This document shows positions 35,933 to 45,600 of a DNA stretch of 64,000 nucleotides, piece after piece; within the stretch, counting starts at the first letter, position 1; every line of letters begins with the position of its first letter. Under the pieces are notes generated by a model. It saw only the letters and a list, made by a program, of their open reading frames with translations, had not been told where the DNA came from and did no database searches. The stretch lies in assembly GCF_014205845.1 (NCBI RefSeq), contig NZ_JACHCR010000003.1:310001-374000 (forward strand). Reading direction: 5' to 3'. This stretch comes from Mucilaginibacter cryoferens (GTDB lineage Bacteria; Bacteroidota; Bacteroidia; Sphingobacteriales; Sphingobacteriaceae). The translations under genes were made by a program, and so were the position numbers.

Positions 35933-37066
35933 TTAAATTTTCCCTATCACCAGCTCCGCCACTTCCTCTCCTACCAAACTTCCCATAGCCACGCCCATGC
36001 CATTACACCGTACGGCGCAAAAAATATTGGGTTTTAGCTCTTTTACAATTGGACTTAGTTGTTCGCCGAAGCCCATGATGCCGCTCCACCAATAATCGAT
36101 CTCTGCTTTTTGATTGGGCAGAATAACCTCGTTAAGGTAGCTGATGAGCTTTTCTTTTACCACATCGGTATGGCCAAACTCCCAGGTTTCTTCGGCCTTG
36201 TAGTTAAGGTTACGGCCGCCGCCGAAAAGTACACGGTTATTAATGTTACGGAAATAGTAATACCCCTCGTTAAAATGATAAGTACCTTTTAGTTTTAAGT
36301 TAGGGATGGGCTTAGTTACTAATACCTGCCCCCTGCCGGGCACAACATCCAATTCGGGATATAACTGGCCGGCAAAAGCATTGGTGGCCAATATTACTTT
36401 ACCCGCTTTAAAACTCCCCTGGGTGGTTTGCAGGCTTATGTAATTATGCCCGGGCTCAATTGCCAATATCTGCACGTTATTTAATACCAACACGCCCAAC
36501 CGATACACCTTATACAATAAGGCACGCATCATTTTGCCGGTATCAAGCTGGCCTTCAAAGCGGTTGTATATCATATGGCTCACTTTATTAAAGCCAAAAC
36601 CTGCAATTTTTTCATCGGCAACTGCATAAATGTCAGGCTCCCCAATAGCCTCCTGCAATAATTTATTAAGATGATCTATTTGCTCAAAAGCGATTTTCGC
36701 GGCATCGGCTTCGTTGGTCATAAACAGCTCATGGCCTCCATATTGATGGTAGCCAATGTTTTCGTCGCCCAGGTTTTGCCGTAACTTTTGCAAGCCGCGC
36801 CATTTATAATTAACCAGGCGCATGGCTTCAGCCTCCGAAGATCGGTTTATTACGTCAATTTGCTCGCTAACTGTACCAAAACAGGCAAAACCTGCGTTTT
36901 TAGTACTGGCGCCACTGGGTAAAAAGCCCCGTTCTAATACAAGTACTTTTAACAACGGCTGCCGCCTTTTTAAATGCAGGGCCGCGCTTAAGCCAACAAG
37001 GCCACTACCGATAATAATTACATCGGCATTATCAATAAACGAAGTTTGTTCCCAGTAGGAGTACAT
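35933..37066 (-). CDS. FAD-dependent oxidoreductase (DAO family)
   Basis: A 377-residue flavoprotein. The FAD-binding GxGxxG motif is IIGSGLVGLSAALHLKRR at about residues 15-32, and the C-terminal FAD contact lies in the segment ending FCAVRCNGMGVAMGSLVGEEVAEL. The GASTKNAGFACFG and GGHELF patterns match the DadA/glycine-oxidase-like amine oxidases of the DAO superfamily. It probably oxidises a secondary amine or D-amino acid. There is no signal peptide. It is divergent from the YugP-like gene and shares a repeat-rich 303-base promoter region with it. Confidence 0.87.
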   Translation of the reverse strand: MYSYWEQTSFIDNADVIIIGSGLVGLSAALHLKRRQPLLKVLVLERGFLPSGASTKNAGFACFGTVSEQIDVINRSSEAEAMRLVNYKWRGLQKLRQNLGDENIGYHQYGGHELFMTNEADAAKIAFEQIDHLNKLLQEAIGEPDIYAVADEKIAGFGFNKVSHMIYNRFEGQLDTGKMMRALLYKVYRLGVLVLNNVQILAIEPGHNYISLQTTQGSFKAGKVILATNAFAGQLYPELDVVPGRGQVLVTKPIPNLKLKGTYHFNEGYYYFRNINNRVLFGGGRNLNYKAEETWEFGHTDVVKEKLISYLNEVILPNQKAEIDYWWSGIMGFGEQLSPIVKELKPNIFCAVRCNGMGVAMGSLVGEEVAELVIGKI

Positions 37067-37369
37067 GTTAAATCAAAAGTAAAGATTCAAAAATGCCTTT
37101 GCAATTGGCATATTTACAATACCGGAATAATTTTTGAATGTACAGTTATACAAGTACCTAAAACTACGTAATATAACAGATAGAGCATTATTGCGGGTTG
37201 TAAAATCCATGGGCTTGAAAGGGAAAATAACATAGCGGCGAAAGACTTGCGAAGTTTTAAAAACTTCACAAACCTGTGGTCTACAACATGTTACGGGAGG
37301 TATAAAACAATGACACATAGAGAAGCCGAAGCTTTTTGAATTTTGACTTTTTAATTTTGACTTAATAAC
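37067..37369. other. divergent promoter region with a 17-base palindrome and tandem repeat
   Basis: The region must carry promoters for both flanking genes. GAAGTTTTAAAAACTTC (37251-37267) is a perfect odd palindrome. Near the right end TTTTGAATTTTGACTTTTTAAT and the following ATTTTGACTT form a short tandem repeat just before the YugP-like start. Both look like dispersed intergenic repeats. No gene is seen. Confidence 0.45.
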
Positions 37370-38098
37370 ATGAATCACTTATCATTAATAATTGGATACA
37401 TTAGCTATAATTCTGCATGGTTGCTCATGATCCTGATTGCTGTTGTTAGCTTTATAGTACAATGGCGCTTTAAGAGCAAGTTTAAACACTATTCGGAGAT
37501 CGGCCTGCTGTCTGGTCTTTCGGGTCAGGAGGTAGCCATAAAAATGCTGCGCGCCCATGGCATTACCGATGTACAGGTAATATCTGTTGAAGGCCAGCTT
37601 ACCGATCATTATAACCCCGAAACAAAAACAGTTAACCTAAGCCAGGATGTTTTTTACAGTCGTAGCATTGCGGCGGCGGCGGTTGCCGCACACGAATGCG
37701 GGCATGCGGTACAGCATGCGCAGGCTTATAGCTGGCTAACATTCCGGTCGTCGCTGGTACCTGTTATCAACATCGCATCTACCCTAACCCAGTGGACGCT
37801 GCTTACTGGTGTAATGCTGCTGTTTTTTACCCATAATCCTTTTGTACTGGCTATTGGCGTTGCAGCGCTGGCGCTGGTTACCTTCTTCAGTTTTGTAACC
37901 CTACCCGTTGAGTTTGATGCCAGCAGGCGCGCCTTGGCCTGGCTAAGCAACAACTACAGCATTGTACAAACCCACGAAGAACATGACCAGGCCAAAGATG
38001 CCCTTTGGTGGGCCGCCATGACCTACGTTGTTGCCGCACTGAGCTCATTGGCTACGCTGCTGTATTACGCATCGTTTTTATTTAACAGGCGAAATTAG
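37370..38098 (+). CDS. YugP-like membrane zinc metallopeptidase
   Basis: A 242-residue membrane protein with an N-terminal helix, the zinc-binding HExxH motif AAHECGHAVQHA at about residues 105-116, and three or so further membrane segments. A conserved FDASRRAL segment (third ligand region) lies in the second half. It belongs to the DUF/peptidase family of neutral zinc metallopeptidases (YugP). The substrate is unknown. A REP-like doublet follows its stop. Confidence 0.88.
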   Translation: MNHLSLIIGYISYNSAWLLMILIAVVSFIVQWRFKSKFKHYSEIGLLSGLSGQEVAIKMLRAHGITDVQVISVEGQLTDHYNPETKTVNLSQDVFYSRSIAAAAVAAHECGHAVQHAQAYSWLTFRSSLVPVINIASTLTQWTLLTGVMLLFFTHNPFVLAIGVAALALVTFFSFVTLPVEFDASRRALAWLSNNYSIVQTHEEHDQAKDALWWAAMTYVVAALSSLATLLYYASFLFNRRN

Positions 38099-38192
38099 GC
38101 CCCCCAACCCCCTAAAGGGGGAGCTTTTTGATCTGCATATTATTACTAAATGTCTTCGCTCAATATTCCCCCTTTAGGGGTTAGGGGGCTTT
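38097..38192. repeat. REP-like doublet, copies 3 and 4
   Basis: GCCCCCCAACCCCCTAAAG (from 38099) and, inverted, CCCCCTTTAGGGGTTAGGGG (near 38169-38188) flank about 60 bases, the same layout as the doublet at 29269-29424. The left unit shares the extension GAGCTTTTTGAT with copy 1. Confidence 0.8.
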
Positions 38193-38249
38193 TATTTGTA
38201 TATTAGTGTAACCTAAGTAAAAGTACTGTAGTCAGAGAGGTTGTAACAG

Positions 38250-38831
38250 ATGCAGAGCAAGCTTTCAGATATAGATCTTATAACACAGACATTGGCGGGC
38301 AACCAATCGGCATATGCCGACCTGGTTAAACGGCACCAGCGCTTTGTGTTTACACTGGCTATGCGTTTTTCTAAAACCCGGGAAGATGCCGAGGAAATTG
38401 CGCAGGATTGCTTTATAAAAGCCTACCGTTCGCTAGCATCGTACAATGCGCAGGCAAAATTTAGTACCTGGCTGTACACCATTGTGTATAATACAGCGAT
38501 GACGTTTTTAAGAAAAAAACGGATAGCCACAGATTCGATGGATGATGAGGCCACTTTTATACAGGTTGAAAACCACCAATCGGCTTTTGATACCGATAAT
38601 GTGGAAAATAAATCAAGGTCTTTTTACCTTAACCAGGCCATTGAGCAATTATTGCCCGATGACGCCACCATTATTACGTTGTTTTATAAAGGCGAGCAAT
38701 CGTTAGAAGAAATTGCGCAAACCCTGGGCATGGAAACCAACACCGTTAAGGTTAAACTATTTAGGGCGCGCCAGCGTTTGAAGGAAAAGCTGGAGCGCAA
38801 TTTAAAACACGAGGTTAAAGAACTGATATGA
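38250..38831 (+). CDS. ECF-type RNA polymerase sigma factor
   Basis: A 193-residue sigma-70 family protein of the extracytoplasmic-function group. Region 2 is at about 20-85 (YADLVKRHQRFVFTLAMRF...EDAEEIAQDCFIKAYRSL) and region 4 at about 130-185 (EQLLPDDATIITLFYKGEQSLEEIAQTLGMETNTVKVKLFRARQRLKEKL). Its stop overlaps the start of the next gene (ATGA), typical of sigma/anti-sigma pairs. The target promoters are not identifiable here. Confidence 0.93.
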   Translation: MQSKLSDIDLITQTLAGNQSAYADLVKRHQRFVFTLAMRFSKTREDAEEIAQDCFIKAYRSLASYNAQAKFSTWLYTIVYNTAMTFLRKKRIATDSMDDEATFIQVENHQSAFDTDNVENKSRSFYLNQAIEQLLPDDATIITLFYKGEQSLEEIAQTLGMETNTVKVKLFRARQRLKEKLERNLKHEVKELI

Positions 38832-39331
38832 ACACCATAGAAGAAAAACTCTGGAATTACATTGATGGCACCTGCACACCCGCAGAGCAGGATGCTATTG
38901 CCCTGCTTATTGAGCAGGACGATGTGTATAGAAAAAAACACCAGGAGTTACTGCTGCTAAACCAGGAGTTTGCAGCCATAGAACTTGATGAACCATCAAT
39001 GGCATTTACTTATAATGTGATGGAAACCATACGCACAGAAAACGCGCGCCAGCCCCTTAAGGCTGCTATTGATAAACGCGTAATAATGGGCGTGGGCATT
39101 TTCTTTGTTTTTACCATACTTGCTTTATTGGTTTTCACAATCGCCAACATTCATTTGCAATCTTCGGCTTTTGATGTAAATGTTAAACTGCCTACAAGTA
39201 TTAAACTACCCAATGCAGGCAATATTTTTAGCAGCCCCGTATTTAAATGGTTTGTTGTGTTTGACGTTGTACTGGCCCTCTTTTTAACAGACAGCTATTT
39301 GCGTAGAAAAAGGGCGACAAAACACGCCTAA
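38828..39331 (+). CDS. putative anti-sigma membrane protein
   Basis: A 167-residue protein. The N-terminal 75 residues are soluble and helical (LWNYIDGTCTPAEQDAI...), resembling zinc-less anti-sigma domains, followed by a membrane segment near 85-107 (GVGIFFVFTILALLVFTIA) and another hydrophobic stretch near 140-155. Coupling to the sigma factor by ATGA overlap suggests it holds the sigma factor at the membrane until a signal arrives. That role is inferred from context. Confidence 0.75.
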   Translation: MNTIEEKLWNYIDGTCTPAEQDAIALLIEQDDVYRKKHQELLLLNQEFAAIELDEPSMAFTYNVMETIRTENARQPLKAAIDKRVIMGVGIFFVFTILALLVFTIANIHLQSSAFDVNVKLPTSIKLPNAGNIFSSPVFKWFVVFDVVLALFLTDSYLRRKRATKHA

Positions 39332-39549
39332 AGTGTTTACCATGCTATACGCAAAAGCTGACAGTTACTAAATCATCAATTTAATTTTAACTTGATGTGT
39401 AATCTCAATATCTATTTTTTAAGCCCTGTAACGCTATAAATGCAGTTTTCTAAAAAAACTTACGAAGTTTTTTATTTTGGTATAGTAATTGTATAGGTAT
39501 ATATGAACTGGTAATCCTTACCGGTTTAATTGTGATAAGGTTTAGGTTG

Positions 39550-39581
39550 AAAGTCGCCCGACGCAAGGTCTGGGCGGCTTT
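39550..39581 (+). terminator. strong hairpin terminator
   Basis: AAAG-T-CGCCC-GAC pairs with GTC-T-GGGCG-G-CTTT, followed by TATTGTTTTAT. It lies about 220 bases past the anti-sigma stop. Confidence 0.75.
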
Positions 39582-39607
39582 TATTGTTTTATGGGCATGC
39601 CGACTAA

Positions 39608-39640
39608 TGTGCAGATATGCAAATTACAGGTGTGCAGATT
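39608..39640 (+). repeat. TGTGCAGATATGCAAA dispersed repeat, copy d
   Basis: TGTGCAGATATGCAAATTAC followed by AGGTGTGCAGAT, nearly identical to copy b. Confidence 0.65.
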
Positions 39641-39641
39641 A

Positions 39642-39758
39642 TTACAATCTGTCTTTAACAATATCCATATCAAACTTATAGATTGCCTCCCGAAGTAAAT
39701 TGATTGATAGAACAGCTATCTCTTTACTGTCGGCAAACCCTTTTGCCTGTTTGGCCAT
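39642..39758 (-). CDS. possible 38-residue small protein
   Basis: An ATG on the minus strand opens a 38-codon frame reading MAKQAKGFADSKEIAVLSI and ending DIVKDRL, with Lys/Asp/Glu-rich composition that looks coding. It ends at the edge of a dispersed repeat, so it could be the surviving start of a longer gene cut by the repeat. No family is recognised. Confidence 0.3.
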   Translation of the reverse strand: MAKQAKGFADSKEIAVLSINLLREAIYKFDMDIVKDRL

Positions 39759-39810
39759 TAATTATTGTGTTGTATTAAAAACCTTACATTAATTAAACAT
39801 TGATATTATA

Positions 39811-39818
39811 TACATTTG
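39811..39818 (+). promoter_or_regulatory. -7 promoter box of the PfkB gene
   Basis: TACATTTG fits TAnnTTTG and lies 48 bases before the ATG at 39867. Confidence 0.5.
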
Positions 39819-39866
39819 CAACTCGCTTCTGATTGGTAAGGAGCTTATTCAAAATAAATAAAAGGC

Positions 39867-40760
39867 ATGTACGATATTTGTTGCGTTGGGCATATTACGT
39901 TGGATAAAGTGGTAACTCCCCGTGCGGTTGCTCATATGGCCGGCGGCACCTCTTTCTATTTTTCTAACGCCATTCGCAATATGAATGTGAGCTATACGCT
40001 GGTAACCACGCTTGCCCAAAGTGAGATGGTTGTTGTTGAGAAACTGCGCGCCAAAGGCATCCATGTAAATGCATCAGCCTGCGGCCTATCGGTTTATTTC
40101 GAAAACATCTACACCGAAAACCAAGACCATCGCACACAGCGTGTACTGCAAAAAGCAAACCCTTTTACCGCCGGGCAACTACAGGATGTAAATGCTAAAA
40201 TATTCCATCTGGGCCCCTTGTTGGCCGATGACATGCCGGTTTCATTGATAAAAGAACTAAGCAGCCGCGGCCGCGTATCCCTTGATGTACAAGGCTATTT
40301 GCGCAAGGTTGAAAACGAGAACGTGGTTCCAATTGATTGGGCCGATAAGCGTGAAGGCCTGCAATATGTTGATATATTAAAAGCCAACGAGTACGAAACA
40401 GAAGTACTTACCGGCAGTAAAGATATTTACGAAGGTGCCCGTATCTTAGCCGACTGGGGGGTAAAAGAAGTTGTTATTACCCTGGGCAGCATGGGCTCTG
40501 TTATTTATACCGATGGTGTATTTTATAATATCCCGGCCTATGTGCCCACTGCTGTTGTTGACGCTACCGGCTGCGGCGATACTTATATGGCCGGATACTT
40601 ATGCCAACGTATAAAAGGAGCCTCTTTTCAGCAAGCCGGTGAATTTGCCGCCGCTATGGCCAGCTTTAAAATAGAATCTTCGGGACCATTTACCGGTACA
40701 GAAGAGGATGTGCTAAGCCTTTTAGACACCGGTGTTAAAACCTACAGCCACGAACGTTAA
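39867..40760 (+). CDS. PfkB-family carbohydrate/nucleoside kinase
   Basis: A 297-residue ribokinase-like enzyme that phosphorylates a sugar or nucleoside using ATP. The opening YDICCVGHITLDKVV and AGGTSFYFSNAIRNM correspond to the first PfkB signature region. The second signature is DATGCGDTYMAGYL near residues 233-246, containing the catalytic Asp and anion hole. Length is normal. No pathway genes adjoin it, so its substrate is undetermined. Single-gene unit followed by a terminator. Confidence 0.9.
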   Translation: MYDICCVGHITLDKVVTPRAVAHMAGGTSFYFSNAIRNMNVSYTLVTTLAQSEMVVVEKLRAKGIHVNASACGLSVYFENIYTENQDHRTQRVLQKANPFTAGQLQDVNAKIFHLGPLLADDMPVSLIKELSSRGRVSLDVQGYLRKVENENVVPIDWADKREGLQYVDILKANEYETEVLTGSKDIYEGARILADWGVKEVVITLGSMGSVIYTDGVFYNIPAYVPTAVVDATGCGDTYMAGYLCQRIKGASFQQAGEFAAAMASFKIESSGPFTGTEEDVLSLLDTGVKTYSHER

Positions 40761-40900
40761 GACACAAGTACTAAGGAGGAAGTCAAAAGTCTGCTTTTTC
40801 TATTTTCCATACTTAGAACTTATCTATTTGGGCTAAAGACTAAGCGTCAATTTATTGATGACACGACACCAACAATCAATTATATCATAAAGACATCCGG

Positions 40901-40925
40901 AGCCGCATTAAAGCGGCTTTTTTGT
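40901..40925 (+). terminator. terminator downstream of the PfkB gene
   Basis: AGCCGC and GCGGCT pair around ATTAAA, followed by TTTTTTTG. It is about 140 bases past the stop. Confidence 0.75.
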
Positions 40926-41024
40926 TATTATAAACTGCCGCATCATTTTTTTTAAAACATTTTTAGTTATATGGCTATTATATATACATCTATATATGAA
41001 ACCATTAACTAAAAACACACTATC

Positions 41025-41180
41025 ATGAACTCATTATTGTATATCATAGCCGTTATTCTATTAATAGGCTGGGCAATCGGCGTATTTTTCACCTCTGTTG
41101 GCAGCCTTATCCACGTATTGCTGGTTATAGCTATAATTGCGGTGATATTGGGCATTATAAGGCGGCCAACTGCCATTTAA
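41025..41180 (+). CDS. lmo0937-family small membrane protein
   Basis: A 51-residue protein starting MNSLLYIIAVILLIGWAIG and ending RRPTAI, with two closely spaced hydrophobic helices. This is the pattern of the lmo0937/DUF5670 family of tiny membrane proteins, widespread and of unknown function, often stress induced. It is a self-contained unit with a terminator 16 bases after its stop. Confidence 0.8.
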   Translation: MNSLLYIIAVILLIGWAIGVFFTSVGSLIHVLLVIAIIAVILGIIRRPTAI

Positions 41181-41196
41181 GCCCATATAAAATAAA

Positions 41197-41231
41197 CGAA
41201 AAAAGCTCCGGGGATACCGGAGCTTTTTTCG
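41197..41231. terminator. bidirectional terminator between convergent genes
   Basis: CGAAAAAAGCTCCGG and CCGGAGCTTTTTTCG pair perfectly (15 bp) around GGATA; T runs occur on both strands. Confidence 0.9.
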
Positions 41232-41247
41232 TTTTATAAGCTAAGCC

Positions 41248-41766
41248 TTAATTAAGGTATTTTGTAATATCCTCAGACAGTGGCGTGGTTTGCGACCTGA
41301 AACGGTGAATCAGCTTACCGTTTTCATCAACCAAAAACTTCTCAAAATTCCATTTAATGTCGCCGGTAAACTCTGGGTTTGGCGCAGTGGTAAGGTATTG
41401 AAACAATGGGTCGATATCTAATCCCAACACGCTCACTTTACCGCTCATCGGGAAGCTAACGTTAAAGTTCTCTTTGCAGAAAGTTTTAATATCCTGGTTG
41501 GTACCAGGCTCCTGGCCACCAAAGTTATTGGCAGGAAAACCTACTACAACCAGTTTGCCTTTATATTTTTCGGCCAATGCTTCCAGGTCTTTGTATTGTT
41601 TTGTAAAACCACATTTTGAAGCGGTATTAACAATCAGTACTTTTTTGCCTTTGTATTTGGCCAAAGAAAAGTTTTCGCCGTCGATAGTTTTTAATTTAAA
41701 CTCATAAACCGACGATGGGGCCACTGTCATTAAAACAAAGCCCAATATTAAAGTAAGTAATTTCAT
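41248..41766 (-). CDS. glutathione/thioredoxin peroxidase (Cys type), exported
   Basis: A 172-residue thiol peroxidase that reduces hydroperoxides. An N-terminal hydrophobic segment (LLTLILGFVLMTVAPS) suggests export or membrane attachment. The peroxidatic Cys is in NTASKCGFTKQY at about 48-59, the Gln/Asn of the catalytic tetrad in FPANNFGGQEPG, and WNFEKFLVDENG near the C-terminus is conserved. It is a cysteine, not selenocysteine, enzyme, so thioredoxin is the likelier reductant. It is separate from the ybeY group by 40 bases. Confidence 0.93.
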   Translation of the reverse strand: MKLLTLILGFVLMTVAPSSVYEFKLKTIDGENFSLAKYKGKKVLIVNTASKCGFTKQYKDLEALAEKYKGKLVVVGFPANNFGGQEPGTNQDIKTFCKENFNVSFPMSGKVSVLGLDIDPLFQYLTTAPNPEFTGDIKWNFEKFLVDENGKLIHRFRSQTTPLSEDITKYLN

Positions 41767-41806
41767 GGTGTTTAATAATTGAAGGTTAAACAGATATATG
41801 GTAAAA

Positions 41807-42238
41807 TTAGCTAATAAAACTTCGCTTCGCTAAATACTCATCCTCTTTTTGCGTCATTTTTTTCTTTGTAACAACACTTTTATCTGTGTAGCCTAAAAGA
41901 TGCAACGCGCCGTGTATAATTACCCTATGCAGTTCCTCCGTTTCGGCATGGCCAAATTTGGCTGCGTTTTCCCTAATGCGTTCTATCGAGATAAAAATAT
42001 CGCCAACTATCTCGCCCTCAACCCCGCTATTATCAAAGGTGATAATATCTGTATAGGTATCATGATTGAGATATTGCTGGTTAAGTGGCAACAGGTAAGC
42101 ATCTGAGCAAAAAACGTAAGTAAGTTCTTTCAACTTAAAACCCTCTGCTACGATGGTATCTTTTATCCACTGGCGCACAAGGGTTTTATTTTTTAGCTTA
42201 TAGCTAATATCTTCTTCAAAAAACTGAATAGCGGGCAT
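41807..42238 (-). CDS. ybeY: rRNA maturation endoribonuclease YbeY
   Basis: A 143-residue metal-dependent RNase for 16S rRNA 3' processing and ribosome quality control. The zinc motif reads HRVIIHGALHLLGYTDKS; two histidines of HxxxH are present, while the usual third His is in the GYTDKS position, as is common in Bacteroidota. DTYTDIITFDN is the other conserved block. Its ATG overlaps the previous TAA (TAATG), so it is translated together with the HATPase gene and the DUF4175 gene upstream. Confidence 0.92.
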   Translation of the reverse strand: MPAIQFFEEDISYKLKNKTLVRQWIKDTIVAEGFKLKELTYVFCSDAYLLPLNQQYLNHDTYTDIITFDNSGVEGEIVGDIFISIERIRENAAKFGHAETEELHRVIIHGALHLLGYTDKSVVTKKKMTQKEDEYLAKRSFIS

Positions 42239-42660
42239 TATATTTTAAAATGTAGTTCAATTTCGTTGCCCGATGCATTAAAAATGCACTGATCGGCAAG
42301 GTGTTTAATAATAAATACGCCACGGCCGGTAAGGCTTTCCAGATTTTCCGGCGCGGTTGGATCGGCCAGGTGGTTGTAATCAAACCCGTTCCCCTGGTCG
42401 GTAACTGTCCATACCGCACGCTTAGCGTCAACCTCGGCATTAATGATCACCTTTTTGGCCACATCCAGTTTATTGCCATGTATAATGGCATTTATCGCAG
42501 CTTCGTTTAAGCAGGTCATCATATTGGCGAAGGTATCTTCTGCGATATGATATTTATCAGCAATTTGTTCTATCAGCGCTTCAAGCTGCGTTATGCTCTC
42601 CGGGTTCGACGGCAGCTGTAACGTGAATAATTCGCTGGTTTGAACATTTGCCTGTTCCAT
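42238..42660 (-). CDS. RsbW-like HATPase protein
   Basis: A 140-residue GHKL ATPase resembling anti-sigma regulatory kinases. The start is set at MEQANVQTSE (42660), one base after the stop of the upstream gene; an in-frame ATG at 42684 is possible. The N box is NEAAINAIIHGN, the G1 box DQGNGFD and the G2 box GRGVFIIKHLAD. It lacks a sensor and His phosphotransfer domain. In Bacteroidota this gene is a fixed neighbour of DUF4175 and ybeY; its partner is unknown. Confidence 0.87.
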   Translation of the reverse strand: MEQANVQTSELFTLQLPSNPESITQLEALIEQIADKYHIAEDTFANMMTCLNEAAINAIIHGNKLDVAKKVIINAEVDAKRAVWTVTDQGNGFDYNHLADPTAPENLESLTGRGVFIIKHLADQCIFNASGNEIELHFKI

Positions 42661-42661
42661 G

Positions 42662-45600
42662 TTATTTGGCATTAAGTTGATCAAAGTAAGATTTTATTTT
42701 TTGCTTGTAATACAAATTAAGTGCCGGAGATACTGTTTTTATCTGTTCTGTTTGTTTTGCTCTCTGCTGCTGGTATCCCTGCAACGCTTTTATGTACCCC
42801 GGTGGTATCTCTTTACCGGCATGGCTTTCTCTTTGCTGATCTTGCTCACGTTCCTGCTGGGCTTTATCAGCTTCCAATAACCGGCTCTGAATTTGCTGTT
42901 GTCTTTTCAGCGCTTCATCTGTAATCTTCTTGTTTACGAGATCACGCTCAGTTTGTTCCATTTCTTGCGAAATTTTATCTAAATTTCCTAACCCGCCTTT
43001 TCCGTCTTTGTTTTCTTCGCGGTTTATTTGCTCCAGCTGCTGCCTTATTTGCTGCTGCTGCCGGGCCATGCGGGCCAATTGCTCGCTCATATTACCCCCT
43101 GGCTGGCCTTGTCCCGGCTTACTTTTACCCTGGTTACCTTGCTGCTGCATTTGCTCACGCGCCTTTTGCATATTTTGATTAAGCTGCTGCTGCATTTTCG
43201 ACAGTTGCGACATCGACTGCGGCTTACCTTTCCCTCCCTTGCCCTTGTTTTGCATTTTTTGCAGCTGATCCAGCGCTTCGCTCAGCATCAGCGCTAGGTT
43301 GTTCATTGATGTCATGGCGTATTGCTGGTTGCGGTTGGCCTCGGCAGTACGCCTATCGCCCAGGTTATCAAGGGCCTGGTCAATATGGGTATTTATGCTG
43401 GCTATCTCCTGGTTAACCGTTGATTGAATTTGCGGAACGCGCCTGCTAATGGCATATAAACTATCTTCGGCCGTTTTCAGGTTATCTTTTATATCCTTTT
43501 GGCTTTGCGTAAGTGTAATATATGCCGGGTCTGTAGCGTTGGTGCCCTTTAACGTTTGCATCAGTTTTTCCTGGCTAAAAGAGCTGTTCACCAGGTTTTT
43601 CAACAATTCGCGCAACTGCTGGGCATCAATAGCATTATCCTTACTTTCGCCTTCCTCATCCTGCTGCTGCAATTTGCTGGCCAGGTCTTTCATCTCCTTA
43701 GCGGCTTGTTGTTGGGCTTTACTGGCTTTGCTTTTATTGTTCTGCTGCAAATCGCCGGCGCTTTTATCCATTTGCTGCTCTATGCTCTGCGTTTCCTTTT
43801 CGGGATTCTGGTAAGTGCTTTTATGCTCGGCCTGCTCATTTGTTTTCTGCAGATCGTCAAAGCCTTTTTTCACATCTTCAAAATCTTTTTTAAGCCCGCT
43901 TTGCTCCTCCTGCAATTGTTTTTGATCGGCCCCAGCTTGTTGACTTTTATCTGCCAATTGCTGCTGCTTATCTGCCAGTTTGTTTAACTGATCTATTTGC
44001 TGATTCAATTTTTGGTCAAACTCCAGTTTTTTGTACAGTTCCAACATCCGGTCGAGCTCCTTTTTCAGCGATTTATTGTCCATCTGCATTTTAGATAGTT
44101 CATCGCGGGTGGCATCTTTTTGCTGCTCGTTTAAAAGCTGTTGCAGGTTTTGCAGCAACTCCTTTGTTTTTTTATCGAGCACATTATTAAACAGATCGTC
44201 AATCTGTTTTTGCTTGGCCAATATCTCCTCGTTTTGTTGTTGGTTTTCCTGCCGGTTGTATAGGTTCTTTTTGTTGTCGTCCTTAATCTCCTTCACCAGG
44301 TCTTCCAGATCTTTCCGCTTTTGCATCAGGTCTTCTACCTGCTTCTTTTCATCAAAAGATAAGGTATTTTTATTGAGCAGCATCTGGTTAAGCTTTTGCG
44401 AATCGTGCTCTACCTGCCCTGCCAGCTTAATGGCCGATTCCATTTTTTGTTTAATGGCCTCAGTACCGGCGTTGAGTTGCTTATTTACCTCCTGTACGTC
44501 TGGCACATTAAGTGTGCGCTCGGGGCTGCGGGCTTTTTTAGGACCGCTTACCTCATCGTTATCTGCCACCTCAAAAAAATAAGTAACCCTATCGCCGGCA
44601 TTAATGCCCAGTTCCTTTAAATTCCAAAAGTAAAAGAAGTCTGCCTGCGTTTGTTTCATATCGGCATCTACACGTTTCACAAACGCCTTTGGATTACCCT
44701 TATTGCCAGCCGGCTGCACGTTATAATGAAACGTAAGCGACGAAAAGCCGTGATCGTCTTGTATTTTACCATTAAAATACAGCGATTTCATACTTACCGA
44801 ATCAGGTTTCTCGTCCACGCTGATCACCGGCATTTCATCCAAAATTACATTGATATGATAGGTGGCAGAATCGCTATGGTTTACCTGTGCGTTTACCGGG
44901 CTAAGTTTGTAAATGGTGTTTTTGTAAACCTTTTCGGTATGCTCAAACAAATCGGCACCACTAGCAACAGCCTGATGAACCTCGTTATTCATAAAAAACT
45001 GCAAGCCGGTTGCATGCTGGGTATGCAATTGCCATTTAATAGCCGTACCGGCGGGTATTACCAAATCGCCGGCGTTTACCAGGGTTTCGTTTTTTTTGTG
45101 CAGATAGACCGGGTAGCTCAACTCCACATCAAAATGCAGCAATGCTGGTTTTTGGTTAACCCTTATCTCGTACCGGGCCGATGCAAAACCATTGCCTATC
45201 AGCCTAAATTTTGTGTTTTGTTGCAGGTTGGTAAACTGGTAATGGAAACGGCTGATATTTTCCTTATCCAGCTTAAATGTATTGTTGGCGGTTTCTACAT
45301 ATACATCGGCCGGTAATTTATCGCCATCAAGCTTCAGATCGAGTTTCAGGTCGTCGCCCTCCACTACCGATAGTGATTTATTAAGGATGTTAAATTTAAA
45401 CGGGGCCACAGGCACAAAATACTCGTTATGCCTTATTAACCTTTTGGTACTCTCTGTTAAAACAGATGGCGATGCAAAGGCAATAACCACAATAACTGCT
45501 GCGGGGACCAAAATATACCGGAGGTATTTGGCGTTTTCCCTAATGTTGATGGCAGATGGAAAGCTCACCGGCTTTAACGATTCTATCTTTTGATCTATAC

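Larger units (their letters stand above)
39332..39866. other. 535-base gap with terminator, dispersed repeat, possible small RNA and small gene
   Basis: From left to right the stretch holds an AT-rich part, a strong terminator at 39550-39581 that may end the sigma operon or a small RNA starting near 39480, copy d of the TGTGCAGAT repeat at 39608-39640, a possible 38-codon gene on the minus strand and the promoter of the PfkB gene. Confidence 0.5.

Noticed and set aside
35795..36037. 80-codon frame at the end of the FAD oxidoreductase gene
   Set aside because: It lies over an intergenic repeat and then antisense to the oxidoreductase; no plausible start context.
41807..42238. YbeY apparently lacking the third zinc histidine
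   Set aside because: The GYxDK variant is usual in Bacteroidota YbeY, so it is not a defect.
43449..45593. Several long plus-strand open frames (up to 221 codons) opposite the DUF4175 gene
   Set aside because: They are antisense to the Gln/Lys-rich coiled coil, have Leu/Ser/Cys-biased composition, overlap each other in different frames and show no family features.
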